Made by a program: the position numbers and the translations under genes. Positions 1 through 11,356 of a DNA stretch of 64,000 nt are shown in pieces; positions within the stretch are counted from its first letter, which is position 1, and each line of letters starts with the position of its first letter. Source of the DNA: Rhinopomastus cyanomelas. Lineage: Eukaryota; Chordata; Aves; Bucerotiformes; Rhinopomastidae. The notes below the pieces were generated by a model. That model had not been told where the DNA came from. It ran no database searches and worked only from the letters and a program-made list of their open reading frames with translations. The DNA lies in assembly GCA_013400115.1 (NCBI GenBank), contig VXBP01005062.1:1-64000 (forward strand), in the 5' to 3' direction.

Positions 1-54
1 AATTAGTGGAGAATCCCCAACCCGCTACAGCAATGCAGAAATGTCAGGCTTGGA
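1..54 (+). CDS. Unidentified gene, exon cut by window edge (exon A)
   Basis: This is the 3' end of an exon whose start lies outside the window. Reading from base 3 gives LVENPQPATAMQKCQAW, ending after one base of the next codon at a perfect GTAAGT donor (55-60). That phase fits the next exon (1001) exactly: the junction codon becomes ACA, Thr. Of the other two frames, one hits an early stop and the other leaves a phase that would put a stop in the next exon. I do not recognise the protein. The donor region is duplicated in tandem about 100 bp downstream. Confidence 0.5.
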
Positions 55-253
55 GTAAGTAACTGCAAGAAGTGGGGTTACCTGCTGTTTGAATTCTTGT
101 TGTTTAGGTCTGGATAGTTATAACGTCATAGTTGGAGCCTGTTTGAGCAAAAGAGGAGTAAGTAACTGCAAGAAGTGGGGTTACCTGCTGTTTGAATTCT
201 TGTTTAGGTTTGAATAGTTACAACATCATAGTTAGAGCCTGTTTGAGCAAAAG
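52..253 (+). repeat. Tandem duplication of about 100 bp, two copies
   Basis: Two near-identical units lie at about 52-154 and 155-253. Each starts GGAGTAAGTAACTGCAAG and ends near GTTTGAGCAAAAG. The second differs by a few substitutions and lacks about four bases in the middle. The unit contains the splice donor of exon A, so a second copy of the donor sequence lies at 158. Confidence 0.9.
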
Positions 254-382
254 AAATCACTGACATGGAGCTAAAGGAGAATTTATGGGGCCTCAGCTGA
301 AAAAGTTGGTCTCTGAAAGATAATTACTCCATAGTTAACAGTAGCCCTCATAAACCAGAAATGGTTTGGATGTTTTAAATTA

Positions 383-565
383 CAGAATCACAGAATAATT
401 TTGGCTGAAAAAGACTTTTAAGATCATAAAGTCCAACAACTGAGCCAGCACTGCCAGATCACCACTGAACTCTGTCAGTTAGTACTGCATCTGCGTGTCT
501 TCTACACACCTCCAGGGAAGGGGAAGCCACCAGCTCCCCCCTGGGAAGCCCATTCACACATCTGA
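383..565 (-). mobile_element. Old CR1-type LINE 3' fragment
   Basis: It begins with the CR1 3'-terminal signature read in reverse (cagaatcacagaataatttt) followed by a degraded 'gatcataaagtccaac' segment and a region matching the 'ccagggaaggggaagcc' part of other copies in the window. It is more diverged than the intronic copies around DOC2B, so it is probably an older insertion. Confidence 0.6.
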
Positions 566-1000
566 TTGGAGTTAACATTTTTAAGATAGATGAAGCAATA
601 AGCACTTGGTGTGTTTTGGATGTTGATAAAGTGATCTCAATGTTTGTTGAACTTAAAGTGTTGCTTAAGAGCAATTAATTATCATCCTCTTTGTACTTGG
701 ATGAGTTTGGTTGTTACAGCAGTCAAAGTGTCTCAGTTGGCAAAGTTTGGCATTAATCATGTCTGAGGTGGAACTGCTGGGTGTAATCAGTTTGGATAAT
801 AATTTATGGACAAAGATCTCTTAGAGTTCCCTGCAAGGGTATTTGTTCTGGTACAAGAAACATCTTCCTGCTTCCGATGAAGCGTGGCCAAGATACAGAA
901 CAATTACAAAATAATTCACTGCAATATTTTTTCTTTTCCTTTTAATTTAACATCCCAATAGCCTTTAAGAAAAACAAACACTACCATGAAGTAGCTTCAG

Positions 1001-1131
1001 CATCTTCCTTTTGTGGTTCTGGAGAGGTCTCTGAGGTGGTCACAACATTCGCTACAGCCTTAGCAGAAGGAAGTAGCACTGAAACTCCCTCTCATGCTTC
1101 AGGAGTTTCTTCATCTAAATTGAATAAGCTG
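1001..1131 (+). CDS. Unidentified gene, exon B
   Basis: The acceptor GTAGCTTCAG ends at 1000 and a GTAAGT donor starts at 1132. The exon is 131 bases: two that complete a codon from exon A, then 43 whole codons without a stop. It reads SSFCGSGEVSEVVTTFATAL, then AEGSSTETPSHASGVSSSKL, then NKL, so it is Ser/Thr-rich and probably disordered. No domain is recognised. Support comes from splice sites and phase, not homology. Confidence 0.6.
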
Positions 1132-2150
1132 GTAAGTATCTGCAGGTCTGTTGGGTGGGTTTGTGGGAGAGGTGGGTCTGGTGAGGCAGCATCAGGCTGC
1201 TTATCTGAACCACCATGGGTTCACAAGTGATGTGTGAACTGTGGGCTGTTGACCTACAGTGGGGATTAAACTTGGATGCAAATAAACACGTGAGTGCTCA
1301 AGTGTGTAAGTTTTCTTGTGGCACTGAAGAATTCAGAAAATTAAGAGATGGTAAATGAGTAGGGAAGTGCTTCTGTTAGGGAATTCAACTTTTGATGCTG
1401 AGATGTGAGATGATGTTCTCAACCTTGTATTGAGAAATCCTCTGTCTTTAGAGTTAACAGATTCCAAAGTCAGTCTAGTGATTTCCAGTAACTCTTTTTG
1501 GAATGGAAGGATTCTGGAGCCCCCCCACATAACCTTAACTGTCTTTGTTACCTTTCTTATTGTTACTCAATGAAAGAGTTGTCATTTAAAGATTGAATTA
1601 GAGTTTGTTCAACCAGAGCAGCAGCAACAGTGTTCATTGTCATCAGGTTAGGTCTGTGTCTGTTTGTGTAGCAGACTGTTGGAATTCATTAAGCTCATTA
1701 GCAGTGCAGTGCTGCCTTGACGGGCTCCACAGAGGTATTTGACTGTGTCACTCCCTTGTCTAAAATCCTACTTTAGGATTAAGTGCATGAGGTACCTGGG
1801 GTTTTTATTAGAGGACAGTGAGGACTTGTCTGTGATTCCAAGATCTTGGTTTCTGGGGGCTCTGGTTGTCCATACAGAGCTTTGAAGTGGATAAGGATGA
1901 TGTAGCTGACACTACCTTGCAGCCAGCTAAAAAATGAGCAGAAGTTTTAGCATGTATTACTTAGCTGGTAGCTTCCTCTGTTTACATATTATGAACTGAT
2001 TGAAGAGCTTATTGTGAAATTTAAAGGTCAGCTAAGGGTTTAATTAAGTCCTTACCTCATCTTGGATTTAATACATTGAAGGGGGGAGGGTTGAAGACCA
2101 GAACTTCTTTAGTTTGTCTTCTTGTGTTTGATTCTGTATGATCTTAACAG

Positions 2151-2196
2151 GGTGGGTTGCCAGCAGCGGCTTCTTCCAGCAGCAGGAAGGCACTGG
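2151..2196 (+). CDS. Unidentified gene, exon C
   Basis: A 46-base exon between the acceptor ATCTTAACAG and a GTAAGT donor (2197). It starts in phase 0, as exon B requires, and reads GGLPAAASSSSRKAL plus one base. A low-complexity Ala/Ser run makes up most of it. Its outgoing phase fits the exon at 2685. Confidence 0.55.
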
Positions 2197-2424
2197 GTAA
2201 GTCTCTCAGCCCAGCCCTAGCCCAAACAGGTTGATCAATACCTGGAGAGAGATTTGAGAAGAGTTGTTTCAGGTTTACTTCTTTCTCTTGTTTATTTTTC
2301 TTTCCTCCTCCTGGACTTCTCTTTTTCTAGGGATGAATGGCTTTGCACACAGCCATGGATTGCCAGCGGTAATTAGGTTATGGATTTTGTGTTTGCACCT
2401 GCAGACTAAGAACTGTGACCTCTA

Positions 2425-2660
2425 ATCAACCTCTAATTGAAGTGTAAATAACACTGGCCTGAAATTTTCAATACAGGATTGAGAATTGAATGTGCAAGTC
2501 CTAGCTCTAAATAATTTTTCCATTATAAAATTATTAAAGGATATTTGATAAAATGTGAACGAGCCAGGCTCGCGCAGCCTGACGGATAAATGTGAGCAAC
2601 AAGCTGTCATAATGTCATCCTATATCACAGTTATTAAAGGATTAATCACTGCTAATTAAC
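2425..2660. other. AT-rich homeobox-motif block in an intron
   Basis: This intronic stretch between exons C and E is dense in TAAT/ATTA cores (CTAATTGAAG, AAATTATTAAAGG, GATTAATC, GCTAATTAAC) and shows no repeat similarity to other parts of the window. It looks like single-copy, possibly constrained non-coding DNA. The regulatory role is inference only. Confidence 0.3.
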
Positions 2661-2684
2661 TGACTTATTTTCTTTCTATCTCAG

Positions 2685-2756
2685 CATTCTCACGGGCATC
2701 TAACCACTTCGCTGATGAGCTGCCTCCACCGGCCCAAGAGCTGCTGGATGATTTGG
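2685..2756 (+). CDS. Unidentified gene, exon E
   Basis: The acceptor CTATCTCAG ends at 2684 and a GTAAGA donor starts at 2757. The 72 bases give two completing bases, 23 codons and one base over. The product reads FSRASNHFADELPPPAQELL then DDL, an acidic and proline-containing stretch with a short LxxLL-like leucine pattern. The incoming phase fits exon C. A short GT/AG-bounded segment at 2332-2369 would shift the frame and was left out. Confidence 0.6.
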
Positions 2757-5088
2757 GTAAGAGGCACTTCACCCCAAACAGCAAGAGTTTGCCAGCTGTG
2801 CTCAGGCAGGAGGGCTCCCACATCATTCACTGCTAAAATACACAAGAGCTCCCAAAATTAGTTGCAGTCGGGTCAATGGTTGGGAAGTTAGGCATCAACA
2901 GCCTGAGTAACTGGCAGCTAGTCCTTGAAGTTTCTGCTGTTCACATAATGGCTGGTTGCTGCTGCTGACAGCAGCTCAGTCTGTCGAGTGCAGATACAAT
3001 TGAACACCAAGATGAATCTTGTGCAGACTGAATTTTTCAGAGGTGTCCCGGAGCAACGCGTGTTCTCCGTTAGAACTGACGCAAAGCGGGCAGCTGCGTC
3101 CCTCAGGTGGTTTTGCAGAGCTTAGTCTCGGTGATTTATGTTTCTTTTGGTAATCCCATACATCTTCAGACACGAGAGTGTGAAGAGTCCACGCTGTTTT
3201 TACTGGTGTGTTACAGGAGAATTCAGCTATAAACTCTTCCTAAACCAGGCACTGGGCTGATTAAGTGTCTGTAAGTATTTCCAGAAATGATGCAGCCAGG
3301 GTTTATTTCCTCATTCACCAAAACAAGGGCAGGAGTCTGGCATCAAGTGAATCAAATGATGGTCTGAAACAATTTATAGGCTGAATATATGAACTAATTA
3401 TGGATAGTGTGAAGGTTTTCATCTAGCTTTGGTTGGACAAGTTGGTGCTTTAGATTGTGTCGAGTCACTTTAGAGAGAGTATCTGGATAAATCAGGAAAT
3501 GCCCTGGTTTTAACAGAACGTTTAAAGCAGCAAGATTCTGTCGCTCAAGGCTTTGAAGAGAAAGGATGGCCTGACTGCGGAGTGCAAATAAATGGTGAGT
3601 TGATAACGGTCCTAACACACAGATTATAAATGGAAAATTACTTCTGCGCTGCCGCAGAATTACTCTGGGTCCTCGTGGCTGTGTGTTCAGCTGTGCAATA
3701 AACCTGGAGTTTTAGCCTTCTTTGATATTTGCAGTTCAGCACAATTTCAAGAGGATTCTCCCTCAGAAGGGCTGAGCACAGTGTTTTCACAAATCACACC
3801 CCCTCCACCAGTGTTGGCTCTCTTTCTCTCTGGGTATTCACTCTGTCAGCTCTGGTGGGGATCTGGTGTGGAAGGTGTGCAGGTCTGAGCTAGCAGAGTT
3901 AATGTTCTGATCCAACGTGCGCCGTGTTCCAACCCCGGCGAGGAAACCCGCACGAGGAGAGGCAGTGGGCAGCTGCTGTGAATCAGAGCTGGAGCTTCCA
4001 TTCTGGGAGGGTGCTGCAGCTGAGTGACCACTGCACACCAGCTGCTTTTGTTTCTTACTCACCATAATGAAATAATGCTCTGATCTCACAGGGTGAGAAA
4101 ATAGCATCCGCTGGGGTAATCAATATTGTATTTCCTGTTCTGTTCCAAAGACACCAAAGATAGCAGTAGTGAAGCGAGTCTTCGTGCTTTGGAAACGGCG
4201 TGCGGTAATAAGTGGGAATAATTTTTAGCTGTACGGTGTTTGAGAGGCAGAAAAACCTAGATCTTCCTAGGCTCTGCATTTGTTTCCAATGAGTCAGAAA
4301 GTAAAGAGCAGTTTAAAAAAGAAAAAAAGAGACAAAAAGAAGAGGGTGGAGGGAAAGCAGAACACGAGTTAGCCTGTGGAAAAGCTAAGGAGCGTAGTCA
4401 CTTGAGAGCGATACTGGCACTTGTTTGTGTTATCCTACAGCTTTGTTAGATCTTTTCCTGGAGGACAGAAGCTGCTGTGACTTTATTCATAGGGAGTATC
4501 TTGTTTTTAGGTGGTGGGGAATGCAGCAGCCTGTGTTGCTCGCTGTTCGATCGCCGTGGTTTTGTTGTATTTGCATAAAGTACAGCTATTTCAGACTCCA
4601 TTTTTGTGACAGCCTACTGCTTCCTGCTTATCATAGCTCGGCAGAAGGTGGCTGAATATATTCACATGCTGTGGGGAACAGAACTTAGCGAGATAAGCCT
4701 GGGGAGGGGGATATCGCAGGGCTTTACTAAGTAGGGTAACAAAGCTAACAGCCACAGGTTTTCTTCTTATTCTTCTCCCCTATCTAGGATTGTAAGGGAA
4801 AGATTAAAGATTCATTCCACATGCATTTTTCATTTGAGTATGAAGCAAAATCTCCAGTCCTGTCGAATCTAAAAGTGTGTTTCAGTGAAATATTTATCTG
4901 GGTCTTGCTCCTGGCCACCTTTGACTAGAGATAATGTGAGTTTGTTTAACTGGGAGAAAATCAGATGACTGAGGAAAGAGTAATTGAGAAGTGGGCAACT
5001 GCAGGTTTCCCAAGTGCAGTCAATAAAAACAGTTTTTAATTGCTTTATTCCCCTCATACTTTTGATATTTAAATCTTTCTGTGAATAG

Positions 5089-5206
5089 TTCCCCATCAAA
5101 TGAGAATGGAAGACAGGGAGACAAGAAAAGAACCTGAGAGAAATGAGAAGAGAAATCACAGCTCATCGATTATGGAGTCGTTTAATCTAGCAGAGGAAAC
5201 AGAAAG
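5089..5206 (+). CDS. Unidentified gene, exon F
   Basis: Bounded by GTGAATAG and the donor GTATGA (5207). It is 118 bases: two completing bases, 38 open codons, and two bases over. The product is strongly charged (PHQMRMEDRETRKEPERNEK, then RNHSSSIMESFNLAEETE), likely helical or disordered. It joins exon E (giving Val) and exon G (giving Arg) without breaking frame. Confidence 0.55.
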
Positions 5207-5385
5207 GTATGAAAAGGGACAGTAAGGCAGGTGTGTCTTTTAGAATGATGGTCCCAGCTGTATTTCACCAAGATTCAGTGCTTACAGCAACTTCACTTCA
5301 AGAACCCTTATAATTAGGATTGTTCTCTTCTAAAATGTGCAGTGTTAGCCTTGACCGCGTCTGTTTTCAATCCTTTGTTCAACAG

Positions 5386-5481
5386 GGCTCACTCTACCCT
5401 TGATGATGCTTTAGAAGGAATGCTCCAAGCAATTCCTAGAGAGGAAGAGATGCAGGAACAACCTCGGGAGCACACGCCTAG
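5386..5481 (+). CDS. Unidentified gene, exon G (possibly terminal)
   Basis: A strong acceptor (pyrimidine-rich TTTTCAATCCTTTGTTCAACAG) precedes it. The 96 bases read AHSTLDDALEGMLQAIPREE then EMQEQPREHTP, an acidic amphipathic stretch. The donor at 5482 (GTTAGC) is weak. If it is not used, the frame runs on to a TAG at 5570-5572, and an AATAAA lies at 5655-5660, so this may be the last exon. Exons A to G together give about 172 codons of an unrecognised protein. Confidence 0.55.
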
Positions 5482-5654
5482 GTTAGCTGAAAACTCAAAC
5501 TTCGAAGTTTGTTCCCTGTTCTGGATGCAGATCTGTGTGGGACTTCTCAGAAAATGGGCTGTTGCTTCTTAGAAGGGAGTGTGTCAGGGAACTCGCCTGG
5601 AGACATCCAGCTGAACTCTCTGCGTGAAATGGAGAAGGAAAATAGTGTTTTGCT

Positions 5655-5660
5655 AATAAA
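5655..5660 (+). terminator. Candidate polyadenylation signal AATAAA
   Basis: A canonical AATAAA lies 83 bases after the stop codon reached by reading exon G through its weak donor. It is one of three possible ends for the unidentified gene; no strong GU-rich downstream element was seen. Confidence 0.3.
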
Positions 5661-6191
5661 ATTGCCTGCAGGTGGAAAACAAATACTTGAGTAGCCTGAG
5701 AAGATAGGGCATAGTCCTCCCAGGAATCAGAGATAATTTGACAGAATGGTGGGGTTTCTGAGATACAGAAGGCTCTTTAGAAAAGCCTTTGGAGTTCAGG
5801 AACGTGGTTACGCTGTCGTGGCAATAAGGGAGGAAGTGGAGAGAGTGGCAGCAGTCATATATATCCATCACTTTAAAGAAAAGATTCATAGCCCAAATAA
5901 CTTCTTGCCTCTTAGACCTAGAGATCAGAGCCTAGTAACTCTGAACAATTCCCCAATAAATGCCAGTGATAGTCATAAGTCATCCTTAACAGATATTTTA
6001 CTAAGGAACACGAGATAGTCTTTTGTTTGGCATCAGGATTTTATTTTTACTTTAATTGACCACAGAAGACAAATGTTGTCATAAACAGGAGGCTCTTGAC
6101 AGGAACCTCTGAAGTCTGCATATGGGTGTAAAGCTAGAGCACATCTGTAGTCTTGGAGGGGAGAGGCAGTTTGTCTGGGACTGTGAGAGCA

Positions 6192-6361
6192 AGTGAGAAG
6201 GAACTTCTTCACAGTGAAGGTGACAGAACACCGAAACAGGATGCTCAGGGGGGTTGTGGAGTCTCCTTCTCTGGAGATGTTGAAAGCCCACCTGGACATG
6301 TCCTGTTTTAGCAGGGGGATTGGACAGGATGGTCCCTTCCAATCCCTAACATTCTGTGATA
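6192..6361 (+). mobile_element. CR1-type LINE 3' end
   Basis: It holds the typical CR1 3' segment: 'cttcttcacagtgaaggtga', 'ggttgtggagtctccttctc' and 'ccttccaatccctaac' followed by 'attctgtga'. Reading frames across it are remnants of the reverse-transcriptase ORF tail or UTR, not host genes. Confidence 0.85.
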
Positions 6362-7771
6362 GGAAAAATGAAGTGGCATCAGGTATCTCAGGATTCTTCT
6401 GGTTTAATGCTGTGTATTCGTCCTGTCTAAACAAAAAGGGATGATACACAAAACTCTGTCATTCAAGGGCTGCAAGCCTGCAAGATCCAGAAGATGTTGG
6501 AAGGAAGAAGGGAGTGGAGGAAGGCGGAGCTGTGGCCAGAGGCAGAGCACCAGAGAGCTGTGCAGGGAGCTCCAGAGGTCGTCTATGAGTGTAAAGCTAC
6601 TGGGGTCTGTGCTGGGCAGTATCATGTTTCTGAAGTTGTTAACACTGAATTGGAGCTTGCACAGGCTGGTTTTGCTTTGCCTGGTTTCCCCTGTCTGGGT
6701 GTTGTTCCTACTCTGCTTTTACAGGAGAGGAACCTGTTCTAGAATGAAGCTGACTAGAGGCACTTGAGAACGTTCTTATTTTGGGGGCAGCTGAGACTGA
6801 CAGCACTGGAGCTGCAGAGTGTCTCTCCCTCAGTGAGAGCACAGATTCCTCTGCTGCCTTGAAGGCACTGACAGACAGCTGATAATCCTGTGTGTGGTGC
6901 TCAGGCTCAGGCACCTGCATGCTTCATGCTGTCAGGACTTTGGTTGCTATCAGTGTGGTCTGGTCTGTGCCTGTGATGTGTGTCCTGACTCCATCAAATC
7001 CTTTAAACACGTGGTTCAGTCTCGGCTCCCCTGGCTTTCCCATTAATAGAAAGTAGAAGGAAGGAAGAAGACACAAGACAAAAGTGTTTCCTCGCCTCTC
7101 TACGTCCAGATCTCCATTAGGAGCTGTCAAAGCTGACTGGTGTTTGACAGCTGAATTAAAAGTTCCATTTTCAACATTTCTCAGTTGAAGATATTTCTGG
7201 CTGCAGGCACATCCTTGCATTAAGTTAATGGGCATTAAGTGCCTCATGGAAAACACGAAAGAATGGGTAGTTTTTCTAGAAAGAAAAAGGCAGAAGCCTT
7301 CCATTTTCAGGAAGAGCTGTTGATTTTGCAGTGTAGCACCAGATGACCTCAAGGAGGCTGGGCTGCAGCGTTGCAGACCTGTAACACACACACAGCACCC
7401 AGCTCTGCCACACAGGTTTTGCACCCAGACTTTGAACGGTTCCGAATCCCCAGAAATGTTGAAGGTCCTTTTTAAACCTAGAGATCTGGAGGGTTGTTTG
7501 TGTCTGTTTTCTGTCTGACTGCTGGAGGAGCTGAGCTGGTAGGGACTAGGCTTCAGCTTTTTTGGAAATGGAACGGGCTTTGATGACAGAGAGGATCCTG
7601 TGTAACACACAGTGGCAGCAGAGTGGAGGCTCCTTTCTGCAACCTGCTGGGCCCAGCAGAGGGATCAGGAGTGCTTAATCCAGCACGTGGCCGTGTGCCA
7701 GCGCAGTGAGAGCTTTGTCTTTCAAGTGCAGCGTGTTCTCGGTGCTGAGCTGAGTTGGCATGTTTTTTCAG

Positions 7772-7835
7772 ACACACATCCTAAAGATGAGAAATCCCAC
7801 CGACAGAAGCAGTGCTCTTCATCTTCTCTGTTCAG
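7772..7835 (+). CDS. Possible exon H (unassigned)
   Basis: A good acceptor (TGTTTTTTCAG) and donor (GTGAGC) bound 64 bases. In one frame it reads THPKDEKSHRQKQCSSSSLF plus two bases, and joins in frame to the segment at 7983. It does not join exon G directly, since that junction leads to an early stop; an unseen exon would be needed between them. It may belong to the same gene or be a chance match. Confidence 0.3.
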
Positions 7836-7982
7836 GTGAGCCTCGCTGGGGCTTCGGCTGGGTGTTTGGCAGGAACTCTTGTCTTCTGTGCCGGGGCGGC
7901 AGACAGAACACTCTGAATCCCATTCCCTTCAACACACGGTTTGGTGGAATGAAAAACCCAACCTTTTCTTCTCCCCCAACAG

Positions 7983-8016
7983 GCTAATAAATTTGGATCA
8001 GAGCTCTCCTACATGA
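7983..8016 (+). CDS. Possible terminal exon I (unassigned)
   Basis: It follows a strong polypyrimidine acceptor (CTTTTCTTCTCCCCCAACAG). From exon H it reads RLINLDQSSPT and then a TGA at 8014-8016. ATTAAA at about 8452 and AATAAA at about 8889 could serve as poly(A) signals. No homology is recognised. Confidence 0.28.
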
Positions 8017-10824
8017 TTCAAACAGATTGTAAGTTCCAACGTATCTCCTGCTTACTGCCGCTTGGACCGTTTGCAGCATGGAATCGTAACCCTTTTTGGC
8101 CACCAAACAAGTGCCAAGCTCAGTCATCCTCTGACTGCAGCAGCCTGTGCAGAAGAAAGCCTGGTGCTCTGCTCCGTAACACAGTTTGTGCTGGTTTGAC
8201 TCCACGTAAAGGCCCTATCAGCAGCATCTGAACCGTCTCGTGGCTGTGACATCCCCGCGCGCTGGCTGCGCGCTGGGCTGGTTCTGCGTGTGCACGAGCC
8301 CAAGAATCCCCTGCTCTGTCACTTTGGGAGGTCCCAGTGCCACGGACAAAACGGTTGGGATTGTGTGGGCTGCTGTCACCGCTCAGCGCGTGAGCGTTCC
8401 CGTGCTGGAGCGCTGCCGCAGCCTGTGTAGTGTGTGTTTGTGCCTTGCTCATTAAATTTAACAAGGTAATTTCTTGTTTTCTCTTTTCTTGGCGCTTTTG
8501 TGCTCTAGCATTCAACTGATTTGACTGATTAAAGGATTAATTGCTGTGCAAAAAGCTAATGAGCAAAAGGCAGCCTTCTCCAGAGACCGTGAGTGCAGCA
8601 GAACATTCCCTGCAGCGGGAGACAGAAATAGGAGAAGAATCTGGGTAGTTTGGCAAAGTTACCTGTTGTTGGATGAAACCACATGTCTGGTAGGCTTTAG
8701 TCTCCCTGGGTGTCACCAAGGTTTGGCTCAGGGTTGTCCTTGTCCTGGCACAGCTTTGTGTTTAACTCCCTTTGTTACGAATGCTGTTCGCACGCAGGAG
8801 GCGCTGGGGTTTTGTCTGCCTTCACCCAGCTGGCTGTGCCTTGGGTTGCTGTTTCAGTCTTGGTAGTTCACTTGGTTTAATAACAGTAATAAAAGTTCCC
8901 AAAAATGTGATGCCATGTGGTTCTTTTTTCTAGGTTTGGAGGTTTTTCTGGGAGGTTCTGTTGTGGTCTTTCAGTTACTAATGACGCTTCCCAGGGCTGC
9001 AGCTTGAGATCTACAGCTCAGGTTGCCCACAGTGCCGGTGCAGGGCAAGTGGGTGTCTCGTGCGTGTGTGACACTGCTCTGTGCACACCACAGGTGAAAG
9101 GATTTGTCTGTGGGTGAGTTCTGTGTCCTTGCCACAGGCAGAAGAAGCTGGAACAAGCTTCTCCTTGACATCAGCCAGGGGCTGGGCAAAGCTGCAGCTG
9201 AGGGATGGAGCGTGAGGACTGAAGTTAAATCACAGGTTTATGGCTGGTTCTGTCCTTAGTGGTTTGACACCGCGACCAGCAACCTGGGGTCATTCTGTCT
9301 TGTTCTGGGCAGTGTCTTGTGTTCTGTGGACTCAATTAAAAATCAATTAACCCTTGTAGGGCTGCAGCAGTGGAGGGGAGCAGAGCCAAGCACTAGAGCC
9401 TTCTTACACGGACGTCATTATCGCTTTGGCTCCCAACATGGGAAATGTCTTCAGCTTCTTGTGTTTCTGCTTCCGTTTTATCTGTCAGACCAAGTGGGGA
9501 GCAGGCTCTGAACTGTTCCCCTATCTCTTTTTTAATCTTAATGTGGAGAATTCTTATTTCTGTGGGCACGGGGCCTTTCAAGCAGTCCCAGAACCTCTCT
9601 GCTCTCCTTATCGAGGCCAGAACGCAGCAGAGATTGCCGTTCCCAGCCGCTGGTACTTTTCCCGACGGAAGCTTAGCAGGGATGTAAATCACTGCCGTAG
9701 CGTAAAGCGGGGACGCAAGAGCTGTAATTAACAGGGACAATTAAACAAGGACCAGCAAAGACAGCAAAGAAGATCAGAGGGGGCCCATCTAATGCTGCTT
9801 TTCAGCTTCCCAGAGAATTGAAAGGCCAATTAATTAAATTAAAACAGCGATACTGAGCTGTTCTAATTCTTCGCTGAGCCCATCCGTTCCGCACGTAGGG
9901 AAGGGAGAGGAGAGTTGAGGAGGAGGTGGAGGAGAGGTGCAGGGGCCGTGGCTCTGCTGGGGGGGATGCTGGTTTCTCCAGAGGTGCTGGCAGGACCCTG
10001 AGCTGAGTTTGGGTGAAGACGAGGACAAACAGCCGTGTTCCGGCTCCCTTGTACCTGTTACCCTGCTGGTCTTGGTTTGGGGAGTTTTTTGCTTTCTTGT
10101 CTCACTGCAGAGAATCTCAGAACAAGCAAAACAGCCCTTTGTTCTCCCAGATCTCATCTCCTGCGCCAGGGTGTGATGGAAGCGAAACTGGAGAGGAGAG
10201 AGCCAACCTTTAAATCCTGTGAGTGTGCAGCAGCCTCATTCTGAAGGCAATTGAAGCGCTCGGAATCAGAATATGAATTAACTCTGAGGGCAGAGAAGCA
10301 GCTGGGAGCGTTTTTAAAGGTAGAGGGATTTGGTGACGGTCTCAGGGGATTTCTGGCTGCAGAGATGTCTAAACCTTGCGCTCAGAAGCCGCGTCTGGGG
10401 GGTTCTAAATCGCATGGGCTGCATCATAACACAGGTGTAAGCGGGCTGGTGTTCCAAGATCTGAGCTCAGGCGCTGGAACGCCGTGGAGGCTTTGCTAGC
10501 TCTTGTTTTATTTCTTAGGGGCTTTGCTGTTCCAGCCGTTGGGGCAGCAGCAGCTCTGCTGCACCTTGTCCTTTGCACCCACAGAGCCTCTTTTCACCCA
10601 GCATTTCACCCTCTTTGGGAAATCCCTGGATTTAAGACCTTTCCTTATTTAAATACAATTAAAATAGGTAACTTAGTGCCTTTGAGCTGTTTCTTCTTGC
10701 TATCCATTATGGGAGCTCCTGCCCCAGGAGGAGAAGTCCCAGCTGCAGCAGCAGGAGGTTTTCTGTCCAACCTTCTGCCAGCTGCTAGAATAGATCCATG
10801 TGAACTCGTTGGTGTTCATTAACA
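8017..10824. other. Intergenic stretch, no gene seen
   Basis: No exon chain could be built here on either strand. The block at about 9,790-9,850 is AT-rich (CCAATTAATTAAATTAAAAC). Open frames are short and have no family resemblance. It separates the + strand gene from the 3' end of pinopsin, which converges on it. Confidence 0.5.
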
Positions 10825-10830
10825 TTTATT
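10825..10830 (-). terminator. Candidate pinopsin polyadenylation signal
   Basis: TTTATT on the + strand reads AATAAA on the - strand, about 530 bases after the pinopsin stop codon. A second AATAAA lies at about 10,507-10,512. Neither has an obvious GU-rich downstream element, so the choice is uncertain. Confidence 0.35.
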
Positions 10831-11356
10831 AACACAGCCTGTGCTCCCACAAACCTGCTGGAGTGTGGCCAGCGTGGCGGTGTGAACCCCCCACTCAGCA
10901 GTGCGTGCCGCTCGACGGCAGTGCACATTGGACTTGGTCTGTCTAGGGTTGGCCAACCCAGCGGCTCTGTCCTATGGACATCTTCAGAGGTGGCATCACA
11001 GCCTGACTCTGGGATTGAAGAGCAGTTTGGAGGGGGGTTGCTTTGAGGAACAATTTCTCTTGTTTTCTTAGTTTGTAAAAGGCTCCTGGTGGCCCAGGTG
11101 AGGGGCTGGGAGGGAGGGCTGTTTCCTTAGGAGAGCAGAATAGGAGTTTGTGGTTTGTCCCACAATGGGGTGGCTTGTCCTGCAGGAAGGCAAGGTTGGG
11201 TCTTCCTGGGGAGCACCGTGAGGACCTCTCTAACTTCCAAAAGCCACCCTGGGCATGAGGAGCAGCTACACCACCAGGCCCTTCTCCTGGGGACAAGTCT
11301 GGGGGGCACAGGCTGGTCCTGAAGCTGGAACTGATGCGGGGAGGATCTGGCAGCAC

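Noticed and set aside
2332..2369. Small GT/AG-bounded segment between exons C and E
   Set aside because: Its 38 bases break the phase between C and E, which fit each other directly.
6924..7610. 228-codon - strand open frame
   Set aside because: No recognised domain, no splice logic, and it runs against the candidate exons nearby. Probably chance.
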